DNA of 64,000 nt from Hofstenia miamia (lineage: Eukaryota > Xenacoelomorpha > Acoela): assembly GCA_004352715.1 (NCBI GenBank), contig SCFE01000019.1, positions 1,104,579 through 1,168,578 on the forward strand, written 5' to 3'. This document shows, piece after piece, positions 34,776 to 46,747 of this stretch. Under the pieces are notes generated by a model. It was not told where the DNA came from and ran no database searches. It saw only the letters and a list, made by a program, of their open reading frames with translations. Numbering within the stretch: position 1 is the stretch's first letter; every line of letters begins with the position of its first letter. The translations under genes were made by a program, and so were the position numbers.

Positions 34776-37480
34776 TTATTTTGAAGTACTTGCTATGCAG
34801 CCACATGTAAGCTTAGAAATAAGAGTATCTCGAAAACTTTTTATGTTTATGAAGTAAATGATAAAATTCAGACAGCTGTTCAATGCTACCATCATATTGG
34901 TGGTGTGATACCAGAGGCCTTGGAGCTTTATAGGAAAATTTAGAGTGTAAAGAGACCATGTAATTTGATTGGGTAACCAACACACCAAATATGCAGCAAT
35001 TGTCTAAAAATAAGATGAAAGATTATATTGTTTGCATACTGACGTTGAATATGTTCGGCCATTCGTTTTCACAGTCTAATGAATTTTAAAATGAATTGTT
35101 TATAATCAAACAAAAATTCTAGCAATTGCATAAATGAGCTAAGAATCCAAATGAAGGACCTGTACTAGTGTACAGGTTCGTATGCAAAGGGAGACATGAT
35201 GGAATGTCCCCCCCATCAGGTTTTCAGAATTGATGTTGATTGGCTAAAATTATAAAAAAGTAAAAACTAAAGTCTTGAATTGCATATTTATGGTCAAATT
35301 TTCAATATTTTCATAAATTTGTGAATCACTTGATTATGACTGAGATTTCCTTCGTCAGATAATCCTGCGTACGCCCCTGCTGCCGTTTGAGGTTTCTTAA
35401 ATGTTTCCAAGTGGATAGTTAACTAGAATCAATAACAACGAGCAAGCATTGAATTAATTCGAAATTGTCAACGATATTATTATTGAAAGTAAACCTACAA
35501 TACCAAATTTTTTATGATAAATAATTATATTTCAGGGGTGAACTCTAAGATAACTAAGAAGACGGTTATAAAATTGAGAGATCCGCTAACATTTGCTAAT
35601 AGATATTTTCGATATAATTGCCTTTTTCATAATGTGTTTTGAAAAAAATTAAATTATCAATAAGAAACACCCAACACCCAAATATAAATAAATTTAAGAA
35701 TCAAATATACGAATTTAATGGGAAGGGCCAATAATCAAGGAGCTCATTCTGATCTAATGGAGAGTGCTGAGTCTTTAATCAAATATACGAATTTAATGGG
35801 AAGGGCCAATTATCAAGGAGCTCATCATTATCTAATAACTGAGTTATTGCGGTTAAATACACATTAGTGTTTGGATACTTTCCTTCCCACTGTAACTTTA
35901 ATTGGACATAACTTTAATAATGTCCTAGACTTCGGAAAACTTCTTTACTTTCATGAATTGTACCATTATATACTACAATGATATAATTGTCAATTTTCAT
36001 GAAAAAGCTTCAGAAAATATATTTTTCATTATACTATAATCTTTTAATTGCAGTTCTCAGTGGCATAGATTTGAAGTTAAAAATTTAAGTAGAAGTATAA
36101 ATTGGTCTTAAAATGAATTGTGATATAATTTGTATGTATGAATCATTAAAAGCATCTAAACAGCAATAACACTAGCTTATTCGTGGAATTTAGTAAATTA
36201 CTAAGCATTCCTGATTTATTATGCATTGGAAGGCCATAATTTTTAAATTATGCTTTAGTTATTGGTATTAGCACCACAGGATTGTGCTTTTATCTGCCTT
36301 ATCGTCTGAACGGCAATTAATCCCTTAACTTGAATTTCTTACATTTGCAAATTTAACTAATTGTATGCAAGATTAGAGTAGAATATAACTGCTGTTGTTT
36401 TTGCTAAAAATATTTTTAAAAATAATGTGTATACCGTTCATTGACCTAATTTTGCAGCTCCAGCTCTGCATATATCTTTATATAGATTTGTTGTATTAAA
36501 TGAATACTGATATGGATAGGTCTACATAAAGATATAAATCCAGTCTACAACGATGCAATTCACCCTTTAAAAGCAAACTCAATAAGAGTTTATGAAAGAT
36601 GATCAAATTTAGAGTGTGTATCAGTGATGTTAACCTTACTTTTCGTGTTTCTAATAATTGCAAAAATCTTGAAAAGAAGTCAACAGATATATATCTATCT
36701 TCCTATAACTATATTGATTAATGATCTAGTTTCATAATCTAAAGGAGTGCTTATCAAAATACTTACAATGATTAGAGTTTTCAACACCGATTTACTAGCT
36801 GTGCATATATCTTTTTTTGTGATTGTATTGTAAATCTTCAAGTAGCAAAAGGAAATTATGAGAAATGGAATCAACATGTTAAAAACCAAAGAAATCATTC
36901 CACTCGGTTTTCGAAAGTATTTGTTAAATTTTTCAACTAGAAACACGCATTGGCCATTTTGGTACTCATAACTTAATGCCACAGGCCCTGAAATAACTAT
37001 AAATCCCATAAACATTGAAAACAAACACATGACGTACATGTGTCTTCGCGAAATGTTGTTTCTATGCCAAATTGGAAAAGTGATGGCGATGTATCTTTCG
37101 ATCCCAATCATTAGCATATGGTACCCAGATGATGCAGCGCAACCCCAGAAAATGAAGGAACTGTAGAAAATATTACACAAAATAGGTAACTGCATAAACC
37201 TTCCAATCTGATTAGGAAAAACATAAAAAATTAATATACTACCACATGCAATGATGTCCATTATAGCTAAAGATTTTATCAAAATTGTTATATGCCCAAT
37301 TGTTTGCTTCAATGTCTTTCCTTGAAAAAGAAGGATGACAGCAGCGTTTCCTGGAATGCCAATCAACACAATTAATGCATAGAAATATCTGGATACTAAT
37401 TGTGTTATTGACGCATCTATTGGTGAAAACCCGGCATGTTCCTCATCATTATTGTAAATATATCCAGTAGAATTTATCAT
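34776..37480 (-). CDS. Rhodopsin-family (class A) GPCR, two coding exons, peptide-receptor-like
   Basis: Exon 1 is 37480-36767, a 1763-base intron follows (donor GTAAGT at 36766, acceptor TTATTTTTAG ending at 35004), and exon 2 is 35003-34776. The split is phase 0 and the product has 313 residues. Landmarks: TM1 GIPGNAAVILLF (Asn45), TM2 LAIMD with Asp75, Cys102 before TM3 pairing with Cys178 in the second outer loop, TM3 end ERY (128-130), TM5 Pro205, TM6 joined across the intron as KTLII/TIAAYLVCWLP (CWLP 246-249), and TM7 NSCLNFIIY, where NPxxY has become NFIIY (284-288). A short amphipathic helix and Cys-rich tail (KLTCGCIASTSK) could be palmitoylated. The N-terminus has an N-glycosylation site (NST). 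This pattern resembles invertebrate neuropeptide receptors of the FMRFamide-like type, but the ligand is unknown. All key motifs are intact, so it is probably functional, coupling to G proteins at the plasma membrane. Confidence 0.88.
35160..35250. repeat. Dispersed repeat with GGGGACAT...ATGTCCCC palindrome, copy 1
   Basis: The segment TATGCAAAGGGAGACATGAT followed by GGAATGTCCCCCCCATCAGG matches 62450-62530 (CATACACAGGGGGACATGGT, GGAATGTCTCCCCTGTCAAG) in order. It lies inside the GPCR intron. Confidence 0.6.
35701..35825. repeat. Direct repeat, 47 bp at 78-bp spacing
   Basis: TCAAATATACGAATTTAATG, GGAAGGGCCAATnATCAAGG and AGCTCAT occur at 35701-35747 and again at 35779-35825 with one mismatch. 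It lies in the GPCR intron. Confidence 0.9.
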
Positions 37481-37880
37481 CTAAAAATTTAGCTAACATT
37501 CACATATAATGAACATGTTAGTGTCGAATAAACAGTAAATAAGAAATGAAGATATATCACTCAAGAGACCTTTAAGCATCCAAATCCTATAAATTATTGC
37601 TTACTAAACATTTATCTGTTTCAAACTTTTCCCTACAAAATTTGTTTTTATATTATAGCAAACATGCATAGCTTAAAAATTTTAAAAAAGTATCTATGTT
37701 AAAGCCCTGCAAGTACTAGAACTCGACAAGAGGTCGAAAAATATATTCAATTCAATAATTAGAAACCAACTTAATATTAGCTTGAATGGTATCATTTTTC
37801 ATCAAATTTTGCTTGTAATATCAAATAATTCATAGCCCGTTCACGAATTTGCATCAAATTGTAAGGTGCCACAAGTAGAG
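37481..37880 (-). promoter_or_regulatory. 5' flank of the GPCR gene
   Basis: The start ATG at 37480 is preceded (minus strand) by AT-rich sequence up to a (TA)n gap. No TATA box or initiator could be told apart from the general AT-richness. Confidence 0.25.
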
Positions 37881-37882
37881 CT

Positions 37883-37886
<4 letters not shown>

Positions 37887-37916
<30 letters not shown>

Positions 37917-38171
37917 NNNNNNNNNNNNNNNNNNNNNNNNNNNNNNNNNNNNNNNNNNNNNNNNNNNNNNNNNNNNNNNNNNNNNNNNNNNNNNNNNNNN
38001 NNNNNNNNNNNNNNNNNNNNNNNNNNNNNNNNNNNNNNNNNNNNNNNNNNNNNNNNNNNNNNNNNNNNNNNNNNNNNNNNNNNNNNNNNNNNNNNNNNNN
38101 NNNNNNNNNNNNNNNNNNNNNNNNNNNNNNNNNNNNNNNNNNNNNNNNTATATATATATATATATATATAT
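37887..38171. repeat. (TA)n microsatellite with 232-N gap
   Basis: TA runs flank Ns at 37917-38148. Confidence 0.95.
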
Positions 38172-38470
38172 GTCAAGGACGTAGAAAAGAGGAGCAAGGG
38201 GCATTACACCTTCAAAACCTTCCAAAATATTATCAGCATTAAAATTAACTCAGAAAAATTGCAATTTTCTCAAATAAAAACACACTTTATATGAAAATGT
38301 TGGTTGTATTTATGTATATTATCAATTGATGATATAGATCAAGTATTGTTTTGATATTTTATTTTCATTTACCTCATATATTACTTGGAAAAAAGTAATC
38401 TTTATTTACAACAAAAACTGCTCCACTAAATTCTTTTTGGCTCCCCTACTTTGTAATTTCTGGCTTAGTG
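38172..38470. other. Unannotated spacer between TA tracts
   Basis: Nothing recognised. A further (TA)n tract at 38484-38526 follows. Confidence 0.35.
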
Positions 38471-38480
38471 TTTAATATAT

Positions 38481-38526
<46 letters not shown>

Positions 38527-38918
38527 GCTATGAAATTTTCAAAACACCAAATATATGTGCAAATAATGGTTAAAAGCGCCAATAAATGTGACCATAGACA
38601 CAATAATAATACAGAATGTATAAGTTAGCTTCTCAATTATGATTGATTGTGGTTATGTAAAATAAATCTGTAAAAATCATTCAGTTTTTCTTCAAGAAAA
38701 ACTTTTAACATACCTTTAATAAAAAACTTTAGCGTAATGAAATTTCTAGTTTGGAGTAAGTATTTTGAGGCTGATTTGCCCAATCCCATTTGTTCCAATC
38801 AATATTCAATTGTTACTAGGGAGTTTTTTACCAATGGAAAAATTAGAGTCAAAAGCAATTGATTGAGTTACAGAAAATGACAAACATATAAGAGTATGCC
38901 CTTGGTTTTTGTTAAATT

Positions 38919-39050
38919 ATATATATATATATATATATATATANNNNNNNNNNNNNNNNNNNNNNNNNNNNNNNNNNNNNNNNNNNNNNNNNNNNNNNNN
39001 NNNNNNNNNNNNNNNNNNNNNNNNNNNNNNNNNNNNNNNNNNNNNNNNNN

Positions 39051-39085
<35 letters not shown>
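38919..39085. repeat. (TA)n microsatellite with 107-N gap
   Basis: AATTATATATATA precedes and AAATTATATATA follows the Ns at 38944-39050. The flanking AAATTA on both sides suggests the gap ends may overlap. Confidence 0.9.
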
Positions 39086-39091
<6 letters not shown>

Positions 39092-39540
39092 TAGGGTGTT
39101 TGTGAGAAAACAAAGTTTGTCAAAAATCATCAGCACTGGCACGCCCCGGCCCCATTTCACCTAAAAATATTATCTGGAAAAGTTTGTTCAGTGTCTACAG
39201 GTCGCACAGATAGACAAGATTTTGCGCTGTTTGTCATATTTTAATGAAAAAACAAGCATTGTGATTCAGAAATCTTTCTATTGAACTGAAAAATCTACAT
39301 TATATGAGAATCTTTGAATAAAGTCATAAAAGGGTCATAGCCACTAATCATTCGTACTTCTAGAGAATTTGAAAGCAACTTTTGTCTTTTTGTTCTCTGC
39401 ACAGTCGTGCGGTCATGATGGACGACTTTCAGAAAGAACTGCTTTTGATCTTTGTCATGTGTGCGGTTTTGAAATCTCTGTATCTAAGCAATCCCTCTAT
39501 CTGCTGCGTTATTCACAACATGTGGATTTCTAGCAGTAGA

Positions 39541-41560
39541 TTAAACTTGTGTGTCCTCCAAAACTTGCATTATGTTCTGGGCAATGACAGCCTTCCAAGC
39601 GATGATCCCAATGGCTTCTAGAGTTCGACTTGTGACCATACCGGGAATCCCTTTGACTAAAGTATTTTCATTAATTACAAGTCTCTTGAACACCCTGGAG
39701 TCGGCAGACCTTGTGAGATTCCTTAACATGACTTCTTGTTCCTCGAGAGGCAGTCGCTTGTTGAAGAAATCCAATGCCACCTCTTGCTCTGTGAGGTACC
39801 AAAGATATCACTTGATGACATTCGTTGCAGTTGATTCAAGTTTTTTGTCCTTAAAGGATTGAAGCACTGTCAACAAGTCCAAGTTGTTCTTCTGTGAATG
39901 CGTTGATATGGGAGCTTCGGGCCAGTATTTGAAGTAAATAAGGCAGATAAACCGTGCCAGTAGCATAATTCGTACTTAATCGATTTGTTGAGATACAGTT
40001 GTGGGAAAAATATGGCCATCTTCAATACGTATATTGCTTTAGCCATCCACCTTGCCTGATGATATGCTCCTGGGACCCTGAAGTAAGGCAATTCACCAGT
40101 CCAATCTCCCAAATAAATCAGAGAAGTTGCAAGAGCTCGAGATAGTCCTCTCTCGAATGGGTGTCGCTATGGATAAATTCCTTGACAAAAACCAATCATT
40201 TGATCCTGCGAGACATCGGATGTATCTACTCGCTCTTCGTCATTGGGAGTGTGAACTGTTGTTTTGTTTGTGCAGTCCCATCTTTCTCTAAATCGCTTGA
40301 ACATGAGAATTTTAGGTCCTGTATGTGAGCCAAACAACAGTTCGAAGGCATTTTTCAGAATTAATTCGTGAATATGATGTCAGCATGCCAGATGGAGGAG
40401 AGGTCTTCCGAGAGATTGCTCAATTATGGTACAAGCTCCATTTATCATGCCACTGTTGGAGGCAGTTGTATCAAATGATAGGGCAATGACATTTTCACTA
40501 GCATGATGAGTCCTCAGCATACGCAGAACAACAGTCGCTACTTCCCTTCCACCCCATTTACTGTGACTGGTAATCAAAGAAATTCCTCAAAGTTTGATAG
40601 AGTCAGTACGACAGCAATTCTCTCTTCCAAAATTCGAGACATAGTAGCATTGGGAATAAGTTTGCTATCCCAATGAAGAACCAGAAGAGGCAGATCACTA
40701 AATGCCGCTTTATCAGTTTGCTTCACTTCATTTTCACGATTATTCTTTCTCATTCGATGCACACTATATGTAGAAAAGTCTATATGAAGGAAGCAACTGC
40801 TTGACGACAGGAGAGATTTTCTCGATCCCAAATTGTGTTCAGAGCAGGGATAATGGTGTTTCTAATTGGTCTCACATGATGTTGGCGCGAAGTTGAATCT
40901 GCTGTTAAGTTATTGGTTAAGATACGTGAAGAGCCGTTGTCTGAAGCATGGGATGTAGAAGATTCTGAGGAAGTGGACGAAATATCTTCTATCACCTTAA
41001 CCTTCTGAAAAAGCTCCTGGATTTCTATCTTTTGTTTTCTTTTCCGTAACTGCATTTTCTCAGCTGCACTTGTCTTCTATGCAATAGTAATCCTTTCCAC
41101 GTTATCAAAACTCCTAAACGTACATGACTGTTTGTCCTCCCTTTGTATATCCAAAAATGTCAAGTCTTCGTCAAGCACATTGCAAGCTTCAATTCTGCCG
41201 CTTTCGATATTGAAGACTTCCTGTAGATCTCCATGCCAGATTTCTCGTTTGGTCACTGCAGCAAGTGTTTCCCGTTTTGCTTCTTTCTTCATATTCAGGT
41301 ACTCGTTGTAGAGGTTTCTGATGTTACAACAAATAGCGTTCAGCTTTGTCAGGGATATTCGCCTTCTCCCACACTTTCTGTAACTTGAGAGAGATGTTTT
41401 TTGCAGCATCAGGAAGAGTTTAACCTTGTACACTGTGATGATGAATGAATACTAGAAGGACATCTTCTCGAGATGACAGGCAGAATCCCAAGTACTCAGA
41501 GATTAAGGACTTCTGCCGGAGCAATGGAAGGTTGCTACTTCGCGTTGCGCGCATGTTAAT
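39541..41560 (-). pseudogene. hAT-like transposase-derived gene, broken
   Basis: Six frame segments follow one another from about 41560 to 39541. The N-terminal part has WEKANIPDKAERY and IWHGDLQEVFNIESGRIEAC. A linker follows with a Ser-rich patch (SSTSSESSTSHASDNGSS). The core has NVIALSFDTTASNSGMINGA, then EQSLGRPLLHLAC, a stop where the next residue should be, and HHIHELIL, and later FRVPGAYHQARWMAKAIYVL. The Asp-rich 'FDTTASN' block followed by 'C..H' resembles the RNase H fold with a CxxH insertion of hAT-type transposases. From general knowledge, related long uncharacterised proteins are scattered in invertebrate genomes. At least five frameshifts or stops (for example the stop at 40377-40379) make it a pseudogene. 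It could be a dead transposon or a dead domesticated copy. No terminal repeats were found. Confidence 0.6.
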
Positions 41561-41579
41561 GATCTACAAATGCCAGTTT

Positions 41580-42080
41580 AAAAATTTATGAGATAAGTAT
41601 TGGTCATGTTTAAAAATAGTAATCAATTAAATTGAATTGACTCATGATTTGACAATTTTGTCTTCATTTGTATCGAGAGTTCCTTAAGATATGATGCACA
41701 ACAGACATAAAGATAATGAGATTGGGATGCACCAAAAGTTGAGAGATTTGCACATCATAGTTTATATATATATAAACAAGTCTAATATTATTTTATCTCC
41801 TAACGTGTTGACTGCATAAAAACATCATTTTAGTCTTAAGTTCGGAATTTTATAATTTTGCATACTAATTCAAATTTTAGTATTAAATTTAGAGAAATTT
41901 TATTCAAGATAGAACTAGAATGGATACCAGAATCGAAGAAGCAGAAGGTGGCAATTTTAATAAAATATTTATGTCAAATATTATTTTCTTATTGCCAGAG
42001 CTAGAATGAATTCCTCCGTCAAAGAAGCGAAACTCCGTATAATCGAATATTCAGTGTTAAGTTTCCCTAATCACAGTTGC
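41580..42080. other. Unannotated AT-rich spacer
   Basis: No gene recognised. The first degenerate units of the following repeat may begin here. Confidence 0.3.
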
Positions 42081-42089
42081 AATATATTA

Positions 42090-44720
42090 AACAATATAAA
42101 GGTACAAACTGTGCTGTGTTCATTGTTCAAAATTTAATTACGGGAAATTTTTATAATTTAGAACGCGACCAGAATCAGAGATCGCAAAGTCACAAAATTA
42201 TCGTTTGCTCAAATTTTGAAGATATATTTTATGGGAAGATTTACTAAAACAGCTTAAACAGAATTTGAACAACTTAGTGGTACAAAATTATAGTATAATT
42301 TTAGAAAGAATTTCTAGAGACAAAGCTAAAACAGATTCAACAATTTAGAGCACATTAAATAAACTATAACTACTTTCATTCAATATTATAAACATCTTCA
42401 TTTCAGAAAATGGCTGTCAATTTTTTTGTTATATTAATCTAGTCCATGACAATGATAGTGAATTTTAACAAAGATATACTTAATAAGGCACGAAAGTTAT
42501 TTAATCTGCTGCAGAAGAACAATTAATGGTTAATGTGTACTTCAGTATGACAGGCATAACACAACCTCAAAAAAATTTTTAATCTATGCAGTGACCAGTT
42601 AAGAATGTCTAATGATTATTAGCATTTCTTCGTAATGATAATTGTCAGCAGAATTTTATATAATTTTTAGTCTGGGATCGGCATATACTTAATATACTTT
42701 CAAAGTCATAGCTATGCGAAATCTTGTTTAGAGGAACAATTCTAGGGTAATAGAGGTAAAGAGAGAACAAATTTAAGCATAGTAGTGGCACAAGGGCCGG
42801 TTTCTTCAAATTTCACAAAAAAAATTTAAGTAAGATTTTTTTAGATCCCTATCTATAGCAGATTCAACACTGCGGTCGTTTGTGTGATTTCTAAGATTTA
42901 TTTTAGGGAAATTTTAGGCTAAAATTTAACAACTACAGTGTTCCATTGAATTGGAAAATACGAATTGTAAGTGTTGAATCTAAGATTAAAATTCCGGGGA
43001 TACTAATTCGACCTAAGCAGGTGTAGCTCAAGTAGGTTTCCTTTTTTTGCACAGTTCGTTTCAATTTTTAACCTTTTATTATAGCCCATTTTCTCTTTAT
43101 CAAGTTAATTATCAAAGCAAGCATATTGTGTGTTACCACTAAGAAAATATTTGAAAAATAGCATTACAGATAAAAAAATTAATTCTGTTCAAATGAGATG
43201 AATTAATCATCGATCTTTTGATTGCTATGAATATTCCCGCAGATAATACCAGAGATAGACATGGGCAGAAACTTTTCCCTCAAATCCGTTCTAGCCTAGC
43301 CAAAATCAGGCACAGTGCATTTCAATTATTACTAATTCAGCGCAATTTATGCCCACTTTAGTTTCCCTATGAAAACATTTCTTTAATTTTTCGATTTGCA
43401 ATCCCAAAGTTGGGTATGTTAGGAAACTAATACGATCAGCTTATCCATTAGTTCTTGCAGTAAAACCGCTTCTAGACAAATTCGCTTTTGTTCGCAAAAC
43501 AAGTATATTTTTCCAGAAGGACACTTGGTTGCAGTACACTTCGCTTACCTCAGTAGGGATCTTGCTATTCTGACACAGGTCATTCATGCTTTTGAAAGCC
43601 AATAAAACTAATATATGCCCACCTGCAATACGACCTTTTTGGGAATTCTGAAATTAAACCCAAAATTACATGTACTTGCAGTGTTTCACAATATGGAATG
43701 GTTTTGCTTTCCTAAGATATTTCCAACAACAATTTCTTTCACCTAATAGAGCACTGAGAGGTAATCTCTTACACAACAAGTTTATTTGAAGCCCTAAACA
43801 AATGCTGAACTGCACAACTTTCTAGAGGAAAACGCGGTCGTCAGTGTCTACAGTCAGAGCATTACAAACAAATCGGATCAAGACTTACTTCTAAGTGTAT
43901 TACTAGATGCAATGTAGCCCCATATAAGCTCTACCTATCTCATTGTATATTAGGCCATGCTGATATCCCGGGATAATTTTTTTGCCAGGAAGGGAATTAA
44001 CTCTCTGGAATACCCCGTAGATTCTTCTCTGCGAATAGTATTAACACGAATTCAATAATAAGTGAGCTCTTGATTTAATCGGAACTGTCTTTTTTTCGTA
44101 GGATTATGACCAGGATTTAAAAATTCTACTTTTGAGTTCCTGAACATTGGTGAGTTCGTCATACTGCAAAATTTGTTTTGAAGGAAGCCTTTCTAAAGAC
44201 TAAAATGATTCAGAGAAATTCGGGGCACAAACTGTCTACTACTAAGATATGAGAGTTTTCTTAAAAACAGAGCTGGAAAAGATTCATACATCGATTATGC
44301 ACAAATTGTGGTTTTTTAAACTTACGATGAAATTTAAAATTTCTTTTACTAAGAGAGACATTGTAGATTCACAAGCTGTCGTCTGTTTACATTTTAATAA
44401 TTTTATTGCAAGAAAAATATTTCTTACTGGAACAGACATTGAAAAAGAGAAACCCATCTTTTTCCTAATTGTAAAAAAAGAGAAACTCTTAAAAGAAGCT
44501 CGAGTAGATTCAAGAATGTTAAATTACAAACTGTAGTCTTTTAAAATATATAATTGTAACATTAATTGAAAATTTCTAAAGACAAAGATAGCCCACACCC
44601 TCGTTTCTCTAAATTTTTAATGTATAATTTAAGGTAAATTTAATAGACAAAGTCAACACGTAAAGGCACACACTATCGTTTTTTTTTCAAATTCCTTTAG
44701 GTTATATCGAAATAAACTGC
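42090..44720. repeat. Highly degenerate interspersed/tandem repeat domain
   Basis: Variants of one phrase recur. Examples are CACAAACTGTCTACT (44226), CACAAATTGTGGTTTTTTAA (44299), CACAAGCTGTCGTCTGTTTA (44371), TACAAACTGTAGTCTTTTAA (44525), CACACACTATCGTTTTTTTT (44668), ACACTGCGGTCGTTTGTGTG (42867) and TACAAACTGTGCTGTGTTCA (42103). They are often preceded by ACAGATTCA-type or AAAGCTAAAACAGATTCAAC words and followed by AATTT..AGGGAAATTTT. Spacing is irregular (about 70-150 bp where units are close). This looks like a very old satellite or minisatellite. The plus-strand frame at 44249-44536 lies inside it and is not a gene. Confidence 0.4.
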
Positions 44721-44947
44721 TCTTAGTTATGAGTCATTTTCTCAGTGTTTGGATTCATAGAAAAACATAGGAAACACAATTAGAAACTTCCTTAAATAAG
44801 ATTTCAACAGCATTTTAAGCATTTGACATTTTGAATTAAGAGCTTCCCAGCGCTATTGAAAACCGAAAAAGGTGCTTGTAAGTCTCAAATCTATTTTTCA
44901 TTTTCATTTAAATATAAAAATAATGTTAAGCGTAGCGTATAATGACA

Positions 44948-45013
44948 TTAAAAATTTTAATAATTTTTTGCAAGATTTTCTTAAAAATTTTAATAATTTT
45001 TTGCAAGATTTTC
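44948..45013. repeat. Perfect 33-bp tandem duplication
   Basis: TTAAAAATTTTAATAATTTT followed by TTGCAAGATTTTC is present twice in exact tandem. Confidence 0.95.
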
Positions 45014-45073
45014 TTAATATCTGTAAACAACAATATTTGTTCTTGACAATTTTGATAATTTCAAATGTTGATG

Positions 45074-45895
45074 TGACAAAACGCAATACATAGAGAATAC
45101 TGGAGGAACACAGAAAAGTGTGATAGAGAAGAGAGCAACAAGTGGTTAAAGAAGGCAGGACTGAAGAGAGAAACAGAAGCACTAATAATGGCAGCACAGG
45201 AGCAAGCAATAAGAACAAACTGGGTGAAGAAGCATATAGACAGAAGAGTAGAAGTAAGTGATAAGTGTAGGCTATGTAAGAAAGAGGCGGAGACAGTAGA
45301 TCATCTGATAGCAGGGTGTGAGATGTTGGCGCAGAATGAGTATAAGTTCAGGCATGACAAGGTAGGAAAAATGGTACATTGGAGCTTGAGCAGGCAGCAT
45401 GGGTTAGAAGCAGGAGACAGGTTGTATGAGCACAAGCCACAGGGCGTTATAGAAAATAAGAAGGTTAAGATACTGTGGGGCTTCAGCATACAGACTGCAC
45501 GGAGGCCAGACATAGTAGTAGACATAGTAGTAGACAAAGAGAAAAGATTGGAAACAATGATAGACATAGCAGTACCAAAAGACAGGAATGTAGAAAGCAA
45601 GGAGAAAGAGAAAATAGACAAGTATAGAGAGTTGGCAGAGGAAATAGAAAGGCTGTGGAAATTGAAGAAGGTCAAATTAGTCCCGGTAGTTGTAAGAGAG
45701 CTTGGAGCAGTGAGTAAGAAGCATAAAAGATACTTGGAGGAATTGGAAGTACCAAAGTGGGGAGGAGTGGTAGCACAGAAAGCTGCATTGTTAGGTACAG
45801 CTAGAGTCCTGAGGAAAGCTCTCAGACTCCCTGGGAACTGGTGAGTTCCCCGAGCTGAGAGGAATACCAGCATGAAGCTGTGAGAAGTAAGAATA
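45074..45895 (+). pseudogene. 3' end of a LINE with zinc knuckle and restriction-like endonuclease
   Basis: An open frame of 218 codons from the ATG at 45188 is the C-terminal part of a longer polyprotein, as the same frame reads upstream to about 45080. CRLCKKEAETVDHLIAGC (C-x2-C...H-x4-C) is the zinc knuckle that precedes the endonuclease in REL-type LINEs. Then come ARRPDIVVDIV and ETMIDIAVPKDRNVESKEKE, the PD-(D/E)xK nuclease core that nicks the target, and a basic C-terminus ending LRKALRLPGNW. The element is 5'-truncated, as usual for LINEs, and the remaining frame is unbroken. The RT part of the same family type is at 9240-10140, and a second, shorter copy of this 3' end is at 55655-55850. 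The minus-strand frame at 45301-45873 is its antisense shadow. Confidence 0.8.
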
Positions 45896-45899
45896 AATA

Positions 45900-46747
45900 A
45901 TAATGTGTTATATTTCCAGTATACATATTGTATACATATACAAAAGGCATAAATGTCAGTGAAAATGTAAAAAGGAAAGCATTAGAATAGGTTAATTGTG
46001 CTGTATTATGTTACAAGACTGCAGCTAGCATACCTTGATTCAATAATTCCCATGCAATAGCTAAAAAGGCCCCATATATATATATATATATATCATTGCG
46101 GACAGTTATAAACGTAATGAAAGGTTGGCGGAATGATTTTAACAGCTTTTGCACAACATTGCTTAGTGCTCAATAATATCTTAATAAAATTTGTATAAAG
46201 CTATTGTGTAATATAAAACTATTTTTGATGAAAAGATACGCTTTTGACCAAAATAGCATACCTGTTAGAGTAGCAGTTACAGTCACGGGCTTTCCAATAT
46301 GGAGTCGAAATGCATGCTGTCGCTACACAAAAATTATGTGGTAGAGCCAAGCTACCTAGGCACTTTCAAGGAGTTTTGGATAGGGCTTGTGAGTTAGCTT
46401 TAAACTACGTTTGCATTAACCCACGATGAACGTACAGTACGTGTTTTCAATACAAAATATAAATTTAAGCTATTCAATGTTTCTTCTACATGTATTTAGG
46501 AAGAACAGGCCTTTAAGACTAAAAATCTCAAACGTCGCAGTAATAAATTTATTTTTATTAATTTCTTTTATATATGTAGTCGTAAGTTTATAATTTACTT
46601 AATTAATCCAATGTCAAGATATAAATAAGTGCAATTGTTTTAAAAAAAGAAAGCAGCAATTGTATAACGTATTCACAGTTTTCTATTATATTGTGTAAAT
46701 AAAATAAATCATAAGTGTTGTCACATTGTTAAACTTAAAAATTGAAT
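45900..46747. other. Unannotated spacer with a short (TA)n tract
   Basis: A (TA)n run lies at about 46074-46093. No gene is supported between the LINE end and the LTR element. Confidence 0.4.

Noticed and set aside
36695-36766. Extension of GPCR exon 1 past residue 238
   Set aside because: A consensus GTAAGT donor at 36766 and a matching acceptor at 35004 restore TM6-TM7. The read-through residues are intronic.
45301-45873. 190-codon minus-strand frame
   Set aside because: It is the antisense of the REL-endonuclease LINE frame, which has recognisable motifs on the plus strand.
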